This document shows positions 32,624 through 41,309 of a stretch of 64,000 nucleotides of DNA, piece after piece. The stretch comes from a bacterium (lineage in GTDB: Bacteria > Acidobacteriota > Thermoanaerobaculia > Multivoradales > J023), in contig JAAELT010000473.1 in NCBI GenBank assembly GCA_024226315.1, forward strand, positions 1 through 64,000, read 5' to 3'. Each line of letters starts with the position of its first letter. Within the stretch, counting starts at the first letter, position 1. A program made the position numbers and the translations under genes. The notes under the pieces are model-generated. The model was not told the origin of the DNA and did no database searches. It saw only the letters and a program-made list of their open reading frames with translations.

Positions 32624-35002
32624 ATGACCACGGCGACACTCGAACAAATCAGCGGGCTGCTGAGCGAAATCGGCGCTCGGGAGACTTTCAGCACCCGGCG
32701 AACACGGCCGGTCGACGACCTGCACCTCGAGGTGAAGGGGCTCGGGCGGCTCGACTTTCCGGTCTCTCGCGGCCAGGCGCGGCGGCTCTGCCAGATCGGC
32801 CGGCCGGCCCGCTACGGGCAGGGGGAGCGGACGCTCCTCGACCGGCGCGTGCGGGACACCTGGCAGATCCCGAAGAGCCGCGTGAAGATCGACCTGCGGC
32901 GCTGGAAGCGGACCCTGCTGCCGGTGCTCGAGCAGCTGGGCGCCGATCTCGGGGTGCCCGCCGGCTGTCGGCTGAAAGCCGAGCTGCACGCCATGCTGGT
33001 CTATGCTCCGGGTCAGTTCTTCTTGCCGCATCAGGACTCGGAGAAGTCCGACGAGATGGTCGGGACCCTGGTGGTGACGTTGCCGTCGTCGTTCAAGGGG
33101 GGCGCCCTGGTGGTCGAGCACCAGGGCGAGAGCGCCACCTACCGCGGCTCCAGGAAGTACCTCTCGTTCGTCGCCTTCTACGCCGATTGCCGGCACGAAG
33201 TCCGGCCGGTCCAGGAGGGCTACCGGATTTCCCTGACCTACAACCTGATGCTCGACACCAGCGGGGCCGCGACCGACCCCGGGAGCATCGAGGCGGAACC
33301 GGCGGTGGTCGACGCCCTGGCCGAGAGCCTGCGCGAGCACTTCGAGACGCCGCTTCCCCCGCGTTGGCAGCGGGACGCACCACCTCGAGAGCCGCCGAAC
33401 CGGCTCGTCTACCTCCTCGATCATCAATACTCCGAGCGCGGGCTCGGCTGGCAGCGCCTCAAGGGCAACGACGCCGCTCGCTCGGCGGCGCTGCGGGCGG
33501 CGGCCGAGCGCTGTGACTGCGAGCTGGTGCTGGCGCTCACCGAGATTCACGAGACCTGGAGCTGCATGGAGCCCGGGTGGAACGACCGCTGGTACGGGCG
33601 CCACCGCAGCTGGCAGCGCGACGGGGGCGACGAGTGGTACGACGACGATCCCCCGGCTCCCCCGGTCGACGACCCGGACGCCTACGAGCTCGAGGATCTC
33701 ATCGACTCGGGCATCACGCTGACCCGCTGGATCGATTCTTCGGGCGCCAAGGCGGCGTCCATCGTCACCCACGTCGACGACGACGAGGTGTGCTCCACGA
33801 CCCCGTCGTCGGCCCTCCAGGCCCATGCCTCCGAGTACGAGGGCTACATGGGCAACTGGGGCAATACCATGGACCGCTGGTACCGCCGCGCGGCCATCGT
33901 CCTGTGGCCGCGCCAGCGGGCGTTCGCCGTGCGGGCCGAGGCCTCGCCTGCCTGGGCCGTGAGGACGCTCAGGCAACGTCTACGGTCCGGCCGGATGTCC
34001 GAGGCCCGCGACATGGCCACCTCGTTGCTGCCGTTCTGGGCTGCCGTCACCCCGCACGAGGAGGGCCGCGGCTTCCTCGATCAGGCCTTGCGCGTCGCGG
34101 AGGGCCTGGAGGAATCGGCGCTGGCGGCGTCCCTGCTCCAGCCCTTCCGCCTGGAGGCGCTCACTCCGGGCCGGGCGCCGGCGCTGGTGGCGCTCTTCAG
34201 GCGCTACGGCGAGGGCTGGACACGGTCCCTGATCTCGGAGTGGACCTCCCGCCGACCATCCCACGAACGGGATCCGCTCACCTGGCTCGGCTCGCTGCCG
34301 CGCCTGTGCCAGGCCCTGTGCGCGGCCGACGAAGATGCGGGAAGGCGCTTCTCGGAGCTGCTTTCGCAGGACCGCTGGGCATCCTTGAAGGAGGAAATCG
34401 AGGGCGCGCTGCGACTCGGCATGCCGAGTCTGCGCGACAAGGAGGTGGCGAAGCTCGCGAGGCCGATTCTCGGCATCCTCGAGAGCGCGGGGATCATCGG
34501 CGCGCAAGCCCTGCGGGACGAGGCGGCGGCCTTCCTCTGCGCCGAGGAGAACGAACTGTTGCTCCCCGGCCTGGTGCGGGTTCTGCGGGCCGCCGCCAGG
34601 CGACCGGCGTCGAAGAAGCGAGCCTCGCCGGCCCTCGGGACCATCCGCCGGCATTGCGTCCGGCGGATGAAGGAGCGCCTCCGGCAGCCGGCCCGTGACG
34701 ACGGCGACTGGTCCATCGAGCCCCCGGGGAACTGCGACTGCGAGCTCTGCGCCACGCTCGCCACGTTCCTCGCCGATCCCAGCCAGCAGCGACTCGAATG
34801 GCCGATCGCCAAGGCAAAGCGAATGCATGTGCACCGCACGATCGATGCCCACGAGCTCCCCGTACACCACACGACCCGGCGCTCGGGCAGTCCCTACACG
34901 CTGGTTCTGAACAAGACGCGGACCCTTTTCGAGCGCGAGGCCAAACAGCGCCGGTCCTGGCAGGCCGACCTCGATTGGATGAGTAAGCAAGGCTCGAAAT
35001 AG
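32624..35002 (+). CDS. Large 2OG-Fe(II) oxygenase with unassigned C-terminal region
   Basis: 792 residues. Residues about 110-210 form a prolyl-4-hydroxylase-type 2-oxoglutarate oxygenase: His136 and Asp138 (LPHQDSEK), His191 (DCRHEV) and Arg201 (GYRISL) for 2-oxoglutarate. The remaining 580 residues are not assigned. They contain an acidic linker (DEWYDDDPPAPPVDDPD), a helical repeat-like region and, near 700, a CDCELC cluster followed by HVHRTIDAHELPVHHTTRRSGSP and LVLNKTRTLFEREAK. Similar oxygenases with Cys-containing tails are known to me mainly from fungi. The substrate is unknown. No signal peptide is seen. Confidence 0.78.
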   Translation: MTTATLEQISGLLSEIGARETFSTRRTRPVDDLHLEVKGLGRLDFPVSRGQARRLCQIGRPARYGQGERTLLDRRVRDTWQIPKSRVKIDLRRWKRTLLPVLEQLGADLGVPAGCRLKAELHAMLVYAPGQFFLPHQDSEKSDEMVGTLVVTLPSSFKGGALVVEHQGESATYRGSRKYLSFVAFYADCRHEVRPVQEGYRISLTYNLMLDTSGAATDPGSIEAEPAVVDALAESLREHFETPLPPRWQRDAPPREPPNRLVYLLDHQYSERGLGWQRLKGNDAARSAALRAAAERCDCELVLALTEIHETWSCMEPGWNDRWYGRHRSWQRDGGDEWYDDDPPAPPVDDPDAYELEDLIDSGITLTRWIDSSGAKAASIVTHVDDDEVCSTTPSSALQAHASEYEGYMGNWGNTMDRWYRRAAIVLWPRQRAFAVRAEASPAWAVRTLRQRLRSGRMSEARDMATSLLPFWAAVTPHEEGRGFLDQALRVAEGLEESALAASLLQPFRLEALTPGRAPALVALFRRYGEGWTRSLISEWTSRRPSHERDPLTWLGSLPRLCQALCAADEDAGRRFSELLSQDRWASLKEEIEGALRLGMPSLRDKEVAKLARPILGILESAGIIGAQALRDEAAAFLCAEENELLLPGLVRVLRAAARRPASKKRASPALGTIRRHCVRRMKERLRQPARDDGDWSIEPPGNCDCELCATLATFLADPSQQRLEWPIAKAKRMHVHRTIDAHELPVHHTTRRSGSPYTLVLNKTRTLFEREAKQRRSWQADLDWMSKQGSK

Positions 35003-35037
35003 CCCTGCATCATGGCAGCTTGTAGGATCGGACCGCG

Positions 35038-35226
35038 ATGGCCAAGGCTGCCGAGATTCCCCGCGAGCTCGAACGCGCCGGCGCGCTGGTGCTGGCGTTC
35101 GCCAACACCGGGGCGCCCGTCACCACCGCGGCCGCGTCCCCCGGCCTCTGCTGCAATCAGCGCGTTGGACGGTGTCCCATCCAACGTGTTGACAAAAGTT
35201 CAAGCGTCGGACGGACTTCCATCTAA
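35038..35226 (+). pseudogene. Possible N-terminal fragment of a CGNR/ABATE-type protein
   Basis: The frame opens MAKAAEIPRELERAGALVLAF and continues ANTGAPVT before running into the repeat array and stopping. LxLxFANT near the N-terminus is typical of the ABATE domain of CGNR zinc-finger regulators, but the rest of that domain is absent. The match is short, so this may be chance. Confidence 0.25.
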
Positions 35227-35300
35227 TGTGTTGACAGAAATCAGGGCGTTGGACGCACCGCCATTCAACGCCTCTACAAGGTTTCCAGGCGTTAGATGCA
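35162..35300 (+). repeat. 42-bp tandem repeat, three full units plus a stub
   Basis: Units begin at 35162 (GCGTTGGAC), 35204 (GCGTCGGAC), 35246 (GCGTTGGAC) and 35289 (GCGTTAGAT), a period of 42-43 bases. Units one and three can fold as CGTTGGA paired with TCCAACG or TTCAACG. Units one and two read as 14-residue repeats, ALDGVPSNVLTKVQ and ASDGLPSNVLTEIR, and differ at several synonymous sites (ggt/gga, tcc/tct, aac/aat). That suggests the array once coded for protein. Confidence 0.7.
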
Positions 35301-35325
35301 TCAGCGCCGAGCGGCTGGTAGGCTG

Positions 35326-35877
35326 ATGCTCGATCCGATGTCACAGCCTGAAGACGCCGATAGCCCGACTCTCAGGCAGCCGACGGTCGAGGACGCCGCG
35401 GCGATCTGGCGCCTGACCCGAGACAGCGGCGTGCTCGATTTGAACTCGTCGTATTCCTATCTGCTGGTGTGCTCGCACCACGCCGCGACCTCGATCGTCG
35501 CCGAGCGGGCCGGCCGGGTCGTGGGCTTCGTCTCGGCGTACCGCCTGCCTCGGAATCCGGAGGCGCTGTTCGTGTGGCAGGTCGGGATCGACGAGAGGCA
35601 CCGCCGTGGGGGACTGGCGACAGGCATGCTGGTGGCGCTGCTCGAGCGCCCGACCGTGGCCGGCGTGCGCTTCGTGGAGGCGACGGTGACGCCCTCGAAC
35701 GGAGCCTCCTGGAGATTGTTCCACAGCCTGGCACGGCGGCTCGGCGCCCGTCTGGAGGTCGCGGAAGGATTCCGTCGCCGTCACTTTCCCGGCGGCGGTC
35801 ACGAGCCCGAGGAGCTGCTGCGCATCGGGCCGATCCAGGGAACGGGCAGCGGTCACGAGGAAGAGGAGAGAGCATGA
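35326..35877 (+). CDS. ectA: L-2,4-diaminobutyrate N-gamma-acetyltransferase
   Basis: 183 residues if ATG 35326 is used (GGTAGG just upstream); ATG 35338 and 35296 are alternatives. The sequence LRQPTVEDAAAIWRLTRDSGVLDLNSSYSYLLVCSHHAATSIVAE is the EctA signature, and VWQVGIDERHRRGGLATGML is the acetyl-CoA loop of the GNAT fold. ATVTPSNGASWRLFHSLAR is also typical of EctA. The enzyme acetylates 2,4-diaminobutyrate in ectoine synthesis. It overlaps ectC by four bases. The transaminase gene ectB, normally between them, is missing. Confidence 0.9.
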   Translation: MLDPMSQPEDADSPTLRQPTVEDAAAIWRLTRDSGVLDLNSSYSYLLVCSHHAATSIVAERAGRVVGFVSAYRLPRNPEALFVWQVGIDERHRRGGLATGMLVALLERPTVAGVRFVEATVTPSNGASWRLFHSLARRLGARLEVAEGFRRRHFPGGGHEPEELLRIGPIQGTGSGHEEEERA

Positions 35878-36263
35878 TCATCCGCCGACTCGACGAGGTT
35901 CTGGGGACCGAACGGGAGGTCTCCGACGCCAACTGGAACAGCCGCCGGCTGCTGTTGGCGGCCGACGGTCTCGGCTTCTCGCTGCACGACACCCTGATCC
36001 GGGCGGGCACATCGATCGAGATGCAGTACCGGCACCATGTCGAGGCGGTGTACTGCGTCGAGGGCCGGGGCAGCATCCGCAACCTCGAAGACGGCGCGGT
36101 CACCGAGATTGTCCCCGGCACGCTCTACGCCCTCGATGGCCACGAGCGCCACCTGCTGGCGGCGGAGTCGGAGCTGCGCCTGGTGTGCGTCTTCAACCCC
36201 GCGCTGACCGGCGACGAGGTCCACGACGCGGACGGCACCTATCCTCCGACCGGCTCGGTCTGA
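35874..36263 (+). CDS. ectC: Ectoine synthase
   Basis: 129 residues, the normal size for this cupin enzyme. It starts MIIRRLDEVLGTEREV, the family opening, and has GTSIEMQYRHHVEAVYCVEG and GTLYALDGHERHLLAAESELRLVCVFNPALTGDEVHD, which contain the metal and substrate-binding residues of EctC. It closes N-gamma-acetyl-diaminobutyrate to ectoine, an osmoprotectant. The start overlaps ectA as ATGA, so the two are translated together. Confidence 0.95.
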   Translation: MIIRRLDEVLGTEREVSDANWNSRRLLLAADGLGFSLHDTLIRAGTSIEMQYRHHVEAVYCVEGRGSIRNLEDGAVTEIVPGTLYALDGHERHLLAAESELRLVCVFNPALTGDEVHDADGTYPPTGSV

Positions 36264-36326
36264 TCAGCGACTCGGCGTCGATCTGGTTCGAGATCTCCTG
36301 GCTGGCGCGGTCTCGTGTCGTTCGGA

Positions 36327-36355
36327 GTTGACGGTGCTCGGCAAGAGCGTTACAC
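36327..36355 (+). promoter_or_regulatory. Sigma-70 promoter of the RHH gene
   Basis: TTGACG at 36327-36332, a 17-base spacer and TACACT at 36350-36355. The predicted start site falls at about 36362, on the palindrome described next. Confidence 0.65.
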
Positions 36356-36361
36356 TTGTCG

Positions 36362-36410
36362 CGTAATTCAATTACGTAAGCAATCGGGCTCACGGTCAAT
36401 ACGAATTACG
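36362..36410. promoter_or_regulatory. Palindromic operator and extra half-site for the RHH protein
   Basis: CGTAATT-C-AATTACG (36362-36376) is a perfect palindrome at the predicted transcription start. A further half-site, AATTACG, lies at 36404-36410, 15 bases before the RHH start codon. The AT-rich symmetry stands out in this GC-rich DNA and suits dimer binding by an autorepressor. Confidence 0.6.
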
Positions 36411-36424
36411 AACGAGGTGAAAGA

Positions 36425-36844
36425 ATGACCAAGGACGTCAATATCGATCTGAGCGGCCTGTGGGAGAAGATCCAACCCCAGCTCAAGGCGCGGGGCATCG
36501 ACGTCGACATCGGCGAAGGCTTCGACTTCAGTTGCGCCGACGGCCCGGCGGTCAAGGTGGTCTGCGTCGCCCCCGATCTCAAGGAGAGCGTCGAGGAAAT
36601 GGGCCAGACCCAGCGCGATCAGGTGGTCATGGTGCGGGTCGACGAGTCGACGCTCGAGAGCCTCGACGCCTGGGTAGCCACCGGCGCGGTCAAGAGCCGC
36701 TCCGAGGCCGCGGCCCTGTTCATCCGCGAGGGCCTCAAGGTCCGCGCCGACGAGCTCGAGAAGCTGCGCGATGCCCTGCGCGAGGTACAGGAGGCCCAGG
36801 ACCGGCTCAAGGAGCGGGCGCGGGAGATCTTCGGGGAGAGCTGA
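36425..36844 (+). CDS. Ribbon-helix-helix DNA-binding protein with coiled-coil tail
   Basis: 139 residues; GAGGTG lies five bases before the ATG. Residues 66-106 form a CopG/MetJ-type ribbon-helix-helix: the strand QVVMVRVDESTLESLDAWVATGAVKSRSEAAALFIREG. A charged coiled coil follows (about 106-135). The first 60 residues (IDLSGLWEKIQPQLKARGIDVDIG) are an unassigned domain. No toxin gene is adjacent, so a simple toxin-antitoxin role is not supported. The promoter and palindrome just upstream suggest autoregulation. The last 38 bases overlap the end of the GH172 gene on the other strand. Confidence 0.75.
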   Translation: MTKDVNIDLSGLWEKIQPQLKARGIDVDIGEGFDFSCADGPAVKVVCVAPDLKESVEEMGQTQRDQVVMVRVDESTLESLDAWVATGAVKSRSEAAALFIREGLKVRADELEKLRDALREVQEAQDRLKERAREIFGES

Positions 36845-38867
36845 TCGCCGTTTCCGCGCTCTGTGAAACCCAGGCCGCCAGGTCCCCGGATTCGAAGCCG
36901 TCGGCGAAGATCGCGGCCGGGCCGTCGGCCCAGAGCTCGTAGCGGAAGGCCGTGAATTCCGGTTGGCTACCGTCGCCCGGGCCGCTCTCCGCGACGACGG
37001 TGAGCGCAAGTTCGTCGCCGGCGGTCACGCCAGGTCTGAGGTCCACGTCGAGATCGACGTCGATCTCGCGCCAGCGGCGGGCGTCGTTGACGTCGACCAC
37101 CGGGAAACGGCCCGCAGGCTCGCCGCCGACCAGGATGGTCGCCCGCTGGCCGGCGACGCCGGCGTCGAGGCGTCGCCGCAGGCGGAAGAGCGTCGACTCG
37201 GGATGGGCGCGCAACACGAAGCTTGCCGTCCCCGGCGGCCGGTAGACGCCGGTGCCGCTGGCGCCGGCCGGCGGCTCGCCCTCGAACAGGGCGTCGAGCG
37301 GGCGGAAGTCGTGCTCGCCCGTCACCAGGTAGGAGTGGCGGGCGCGGTTGGCGGCGTTGCCGAGGTCGAGGCGGTCCCAGAGCTCCAGACCGGCCCGGCG
37401 CTGGCGGTAGAAGTAGGTCACCGCGCGCGCCCGCATCGAGATATTGTTGGTCGGCCCGGCCTCGAGTCCAACCACCAGATGGTTCTCGAAGGTGATGCCG
37501 TCGGTGAGCATCAGGCGGTAGGCGGCGGTGTGGGGTTCGCCCTCGACCACCAACTCGGTGTAGGGCGCGCCGTGCAGGGCGCGCGCGAACGGCCCCAGGT
37601 CGAAGCCGAAGCCGCCGTTGAACTGGTCCTCGACGCCGGTGCCGTAGACTGCTGGGTGCGGCGAGCGATCGATGAACATACGCTCGTCGCCTTCCACGTA
37701 TTCGCGGAACGGGTTGCCTACGGCGCCCAGCTCGAGGAAGGTCCCGGCCACCCGGCCGCGGCCCTCGAGCGTGACAACGGGGAAGTCGACCCCGACCGTG
37801 GTCGCCGCGGCGTGGCTGAGCTCGGCCCCGAACAGACCACTCGCCGGCGACGGCGGCGTACCGTCGAGACGGACGCGGACGTCGACCTGCGCGGCCTGAG
37901 CACCATGGTGGACGAGCGACAGCTCGGCGCCCTCGAAGAACGGCATCGGGAAGTACGAGTAGGCGAAGCCCGACTCCGCCAAGCCGAGCAGCAGGGAGCA
38001 GGTCGGCACCGGCCCCAGCCGGCCGAGGGCGAAGAAGTCAGCGAGCGGCATGGTCACGGCCGCCTGGCCGTCGAAGGTCAGACCGACCGCGATCGCGGGC
38101 CAGAGGGCCGGATCCGCCCGGATCTCCAGCCCGGTCACCGTACCGAGCCCCTCAGTTTCCCAGATCCGACGCTCGACCCCTGGATCGAGCGTCACCGTGT
38201 CCTCGCGCCAGCCCCCGCTGCCCGCGGGCCAGGGGTCCTGACCCCGGTTCGACAACCGGTCGGCGAAGGCACTCAGGTCCTCCATGCCGGTGAAGGTCTG
38301 GACCTCGCCGGCCTCGCTCAGCCGTTGAAAGTTGATCTGAAACCAGAGCTTCTTGTCGTCGGCCCCGACCAGGACCACGCGGCAGCCCTCTCGGTAGGGG
38401 ATCGGCACGTAGCTGAAGAAGCCACCGCTCGAGGTCAGGCGATCGCCGACCAGCGGCGGCTCGAAGGGCGGCGTCGAGCCGTCGAAGAGCGCCGGCAGGG
38501 GGATGTCGACCACCGGCTCCGCGGCGCCGTCGACGTAGACGCGCAGCTGGATCGCCGGATCGAGAGGCTCGCTGATGCCCGACCCGGTGGTCATCCAGAT
38601 GCGCGTGATCGCCCCGGCCCCGGCCTCTTCGAAGATCACTCCCTCCTCGCCGTCGACGTAGACGTAGCGCCAGTCGCCGGCGGAGTGGCGGTCGAAGCGG
38701 CAGCCGTCCGGGCAATGGCTGGAGCGCAACAGCGCCTGGTGCCCGGGGTGGAGCTCGCTCAGTCGCCGCAGGTCCTGCCAGGTCTCCCAGGGTGGCGCCT
38801 GCGCGTGGATTGCGGAGGCGCTCACCAGGGAACCCAGCAGCAGGAGGCATGGCAGTGAGCGGGCCAT
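36807..38867 (-). CDS. Secreted DUF2961 / GH172 family protein
   Basis: 686 residues from ATG at 38867, with signal peptide ARSLPCLLLLGSLVSASAIHAQ. The family features are GAITRIWMTT, DIPLPALFDG, SYFPMPFFEGAEL, YGTGVEDQFNGGFGF and NNISMRARAVTYFYRQR. GH172 enzymes include fructofuranose- and arabinofuranose-active glycosidases with catalytic glutamates; the Glu in GTGVED is conserved. The C-terminus has IFADGFESGDLAAW, a short motif I associate with secreted proteins of Acidobacteriota and some Xanthomonadales, followed by an unusual extension SPRRSPAPAP. It lies 27 bases after a SpoIIE phosphatase gene in the same operon. Substrate is unknown. Confidence 0.78.
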   Translation of the reverse strand: MARSLPCLLLLGSLVSASAIHAQAPPWETWQDLRRLSELHPGHQALLRSSHCPDGCRFDRHSAGDWRYVYVDGEEGVIFEEAGAGAITRIWMTTGSGISEPLDPAIQLRVYVDGAAEPVVDIPLPALFDGSTPPFEPPLVGDRLTSSGGFFSYVPIPYREGCRVVLVGADDKKLWFQINFQRLSEAGEVQTFTGMEDLSAFADRLSNRGQDPWPAGSGGWREDTVTLDPGVERRIWETEGLGTVTGLEIRADPALWPAIAVGLTFDGQAAVTMPLADFFALGRLGPVPTCSLLLGLAESGFAYSYFPMPFFEGAELSLVHHGAQAAQVDVRVRLDGTPPSPASGLFGAELSHAAATTVGVDFPVVTLEGRGRVAGTFLELGAVGNPFREYVEGDERMFIDRSPHPAVYGTGVEDQFNGGFGFDLGPFARALHGAPYTELVVEGEPHTAAYRLMLTDGITFENHLVVGLEAGPTNNISMRARAVTYFYRQRRAGLELWDRLDLGNAANRARHSYLVTGEHDFRPLDALFEGEPPAGASGTGVYRPPGTASFVLRAHPESTLFRLRRRLDAGVAGQRATILVGGEPAGRFPVVDVNDARRWREIDVDLDVDLRPGVTAGDELALTVVAESGPGDGSQPEFTAFRYELWADGPAAIFADGFESGDLAAWVSQSAETAISSPRRSPAPAP

Positions 38868-38894
38868 TCCGGGATGTTACCGGAAGGTAGCGGG

Positions 38895-41309
38895 TCAACT
38901 GAGGCGCGCGACCAGGATCGTCTGGTCGTCCTCGCGCGGCGCGGGACCGGTGAAGCGGGCGACGTCGGCCAGCACTTCGTGGCACAGGCCCGCGGGGCTG
39001 GCGCCGGCGTGACGCCGCAGGCACTCCTCGAGCCGGTCGAAACCGAACAGCTCGTCGGTTTCCTCCAGCCGGGCCTCGACCACCCCGTCCGAGACCAGGA
39101 CCAGGGCATCGCCGGCCGACAGGTCGGCCTCCGTGGGGCTCAGCTCGAGGCGGCGGCGCACGCCCAGAGGATAGGCCACGGACTCGAGCCAACGTACCGT
39201 TCTGTCCTCCGAGACGACGTAAGGGAAGAGATGCCCGGCACTGGCGAAGACGAGACGGCGGCCGCGCCGGTCGAGCAGCCCGTAGCAGAGCGTGGTCATC
39301 AAGGTGTTCTCGGAGGTCTCGTGGAGGATGCGATTCAAGGTGCCGAACACCGCCTCCACCGAGGGGTCGATCGGCAGCTGCGTCGCCAGTGCCGAGCGCG
39401 CCATGGCCATCACCAGACCGCTGGCGACGCCGTGGCCGGCAACGTCGCCCACCGCCAGCGCCAGCCGTCCGTCCGGCAGCTCAGCCGCCTCGTAGAAGTC
39501 GCCCCCCACCTCGGTGGCCGGCAGGTAGACGTGGGCCAGCTCGACGCCGTCGAGACGCGACGGCAGCTGGGGCAGGATAGAGCTCTGGATACGCCGCGCC
39601 GTCTCCAGCTCCAGGCGCTGGCGCTCGCGTGAGGCGATACGGCGCACGTGGGGCGGCACCTCCTCCCAGCGGTAGACTGCCTCCTCACCGCGCGCCAGGC
39701 CGCGTAGGCTCACGAGCAGCGGCAGGGCGAGCAGTACCAGTGGTAACGCCCCCTGAATCTGTAGAACAGCGTCGTCGGCGAAGAGGAAGGGAAGACTCGC
39801 CACGGCGACCCGGGCGGTGACGGCGGCGAACAGCGCGGTCAGCAGGTCGTAGGTCAGGAACAGGGCCACCACCGCCGCCGCGGGTAGCGCCGCCAGCAGC
39901 AGGTCGGAGCCCACGGGCAGGGACGAGAACGGCGGGAAGGTGACGAGCGCCAGGATGGCTGCCGCCACCGCGGCTCCCGGCCAGAGGCCGAGGCGCCTCG
40001 CCGCTGCCGGCAGCAGGTAGAGCACGGCGAAGAAGACGACCAGAGGGCTGTAGAGGAGAGGGAAGAGCAGCAGGCTCAGACCTTGCCAGGAGTCCCCCAC
40101 GTACATCGGGCCGAGGACGGTGCTGCCGACCAGACCCACGCCGAGGCCTTCGAGGACCGGCACCAGGAGCACGATGCCGGCCGCGACGACTAGGCCGGCA
40201 GCCGGGCCACGCAGCGCCGCCCGAGCTACCGTGGCGTTTCCCGGCCGGCCCCGCAGCAGAGCGTCGAAGGCGGCGAGCTTGGTGCCCCAGCGCCGGCGGC
40301 AGCGGACCTCGCCAACGGCCCACGCCAGCGCCGCCGTCAGCGCCACGGGCGCCACCCACAGCACGAACAGCTGCAAGCCCCAGATCAAGGTGGTCTGGCG
40401 GCGCGAGATGTCGAAGTCGTTGCCGACCGACGCGGCGCGGGCGACCAGCACGATCAGAATCGCCCCACAGGACGAGAGCAGAAGGAAGACCTGAACGCCG
40501 CGGCGCACCGCCACCGCTCCGGCGTGGTAGCGGCGCAGAAACGGCAACGCGACCAGCGGGAACAACAGATAGGGAGCCCAGAGCCTCGCCTGGCTGGTCA
40601 CCAGCATGGTCGAGAGCTCGCTCACGAGCTGTTCCCGGTCCGCGTCCTCGAACCAGCGGTGGAAGCGGTGCAGGCGCTCACCGGCGAACTCGACGTCGAA
40701 GCCGTAAGCGTAAGCGTCGCCCAGGACCGCCTCCCGGTCGCGGTAGCGCAGCACCAGGTCCGTGCGCTCCGGCTTCTCGACCCGCCGCGGCTCCGCCGCC
40801 GAGAAATCCTCCGGATCGTGGCCCAGGTCGCGGAGCAGCTCGTCCGCCTGTCGGCGTGCCGCGGCCGGATCGATGCCGCCGCCTTCCCCTTGCCGCTCGT
40901 CGCGACGCGCCAGCTCGATCACCCTGCCGTCGAGCGAGACCGCACCGTAGTACGCCCAGTCCTCGGGCTCGGCGCCCGGAGGATAGACCCACACGGACCA
41001 GAATCGCACGCGCCGGCCCAGTTGGCTCGCTGCCAGGTCCGGCGCAGCTGGCGCGCCGCCGGCACGCCAGAGTCGTCGCTCGAGGACTTTGTCGTCCGAG
41101 AGCGACGCCACGACGTAAGGGTCGTCCAACGGCTCGCCCAGCTGGCGGAAGGCCCCCCGGGCGATCGCCACGGCCTCACTGCCGCGCACCCGCCAGTGGT
41201 CGGTGAGAGATGGGAAAGCGCGGGGAAAGGCCCAGATCAGCGACAGCGACGCTGCTGCGGCCGCCAGCGTCCAGAGGGCCAGGTCCGCGCGCCGCGCGCC
41301 GGGGCTCAC
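38895..41309 (-). CDS. Membrane SpoIIE-type PP2C phosphatase, second copy
   Basis: 804 residues from GTG at 41309, which overlaps the upstream stop as GTGA. A membrane helix near residues 10-30 is followed by a probably extracytoplasmic domain (about 31-225), then six to eight helices (about 230-560). The SpoIIE phosphatase domain fills about 575-804: VGGDFYEAAELPDGRLALAVGDVAGHGVASGLVMAMARSAL and ALVLVSDGVVEARLEETDELFGFDRLE carry the metal-binding aspartates. Such enzymes dephosphorylate serine on anti-sigma-antagonist-type proteins. No anti-sigma or antagonist gene is adjacent. It is a clear paralogue of the next gene upstream, domain for domain. Confidence 0.85.
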   Translation of the reverse strand: MSPGARRADLALWTLAAAAASLSLIWAFPRAFPSLTDHWRVRGSEAVAIARGAFRQLGEPLDDPYVVASLSDDKVLERRLWRAGGAPAAPDLAASQLGRRVRFWSVWVYPPGAEPEDWAYYGAVSLDGRVIELARRDERQGEGGGIDPAAARRQADELLRDLGHDPEDFSAAEPRRVEKPERTDLVLRYRDREAVLGDAYAYGFDVEFAGERLHRFHRWFEDADREQLVSELSTMLVTSQARLWAPYLLFPLVALPFLRRYHAGAVAVRRGVQVFLLLSSCGAILIVLVARAASVGNDFDISRRQTTLIWGLQLFVLWVAPVALTAALAWAVGEVRCRRRWGTKLAAFDALLRGRPGNATVARAALRGPAAGLVVAAGIVLLVPVLEGLGVGLVGSTVLGPMYVGDSWQGLSLLLFPLLYSPLVVFFAVLYLLPAAARRLGLWPGAAVAAAILALVTFPPFSSLPVGSDLLLAALPAAAVVALFLTYDLLTALFAAVTARVAVASLPFLFADDAVLQIQGALPLVLLALPLLVSLRGLARGEEAVYRWEEVPPHVRRIASRERQRLELETARRIQSSILPQLPSRLDGVELAHVYLPATEVGGDFYEAAELPDGRLALAVGDVAGHGVASGLVMAMARSALATQLPIDPSVEAVFGTLNRILHETSENTLMTTLCYGLLDRRGRRLVFASAGHLFPYVVSEDRTVRWLESVAYPLGVRRRLELSPTEADLSAGDALVLVSDGVVEARLEETDELFGFDRLEECLRRHAGASPAGLCHEVLADVARFTGPAPREDDQTILVARLS

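Larger units (their letters stand above)
35003..35325. other. 323-bp region before ectA with a tandem repeat
   Basis: It holds a possible gene fragment (35038-35226) and the 42-bp tandem repeat (35162-35300). Two repeat units contain TTGACA (35189-35194 and 35231-35236), but no matching -10 box follows at the right distance. No intact gene is supported. Confidence 0.55.

Noticed and set aside
35162..35300. CRISPR array
   Set aside because: Units abut with no unique spacers, the repeats differ from one another, and no cas gene is present.
36425..36844. RHH protein as antitoxin of a toxin-antitoxin pair
   Set aside because: No small toxin gene is next to it; the neighbours are ectC and a convergent glycosidase.
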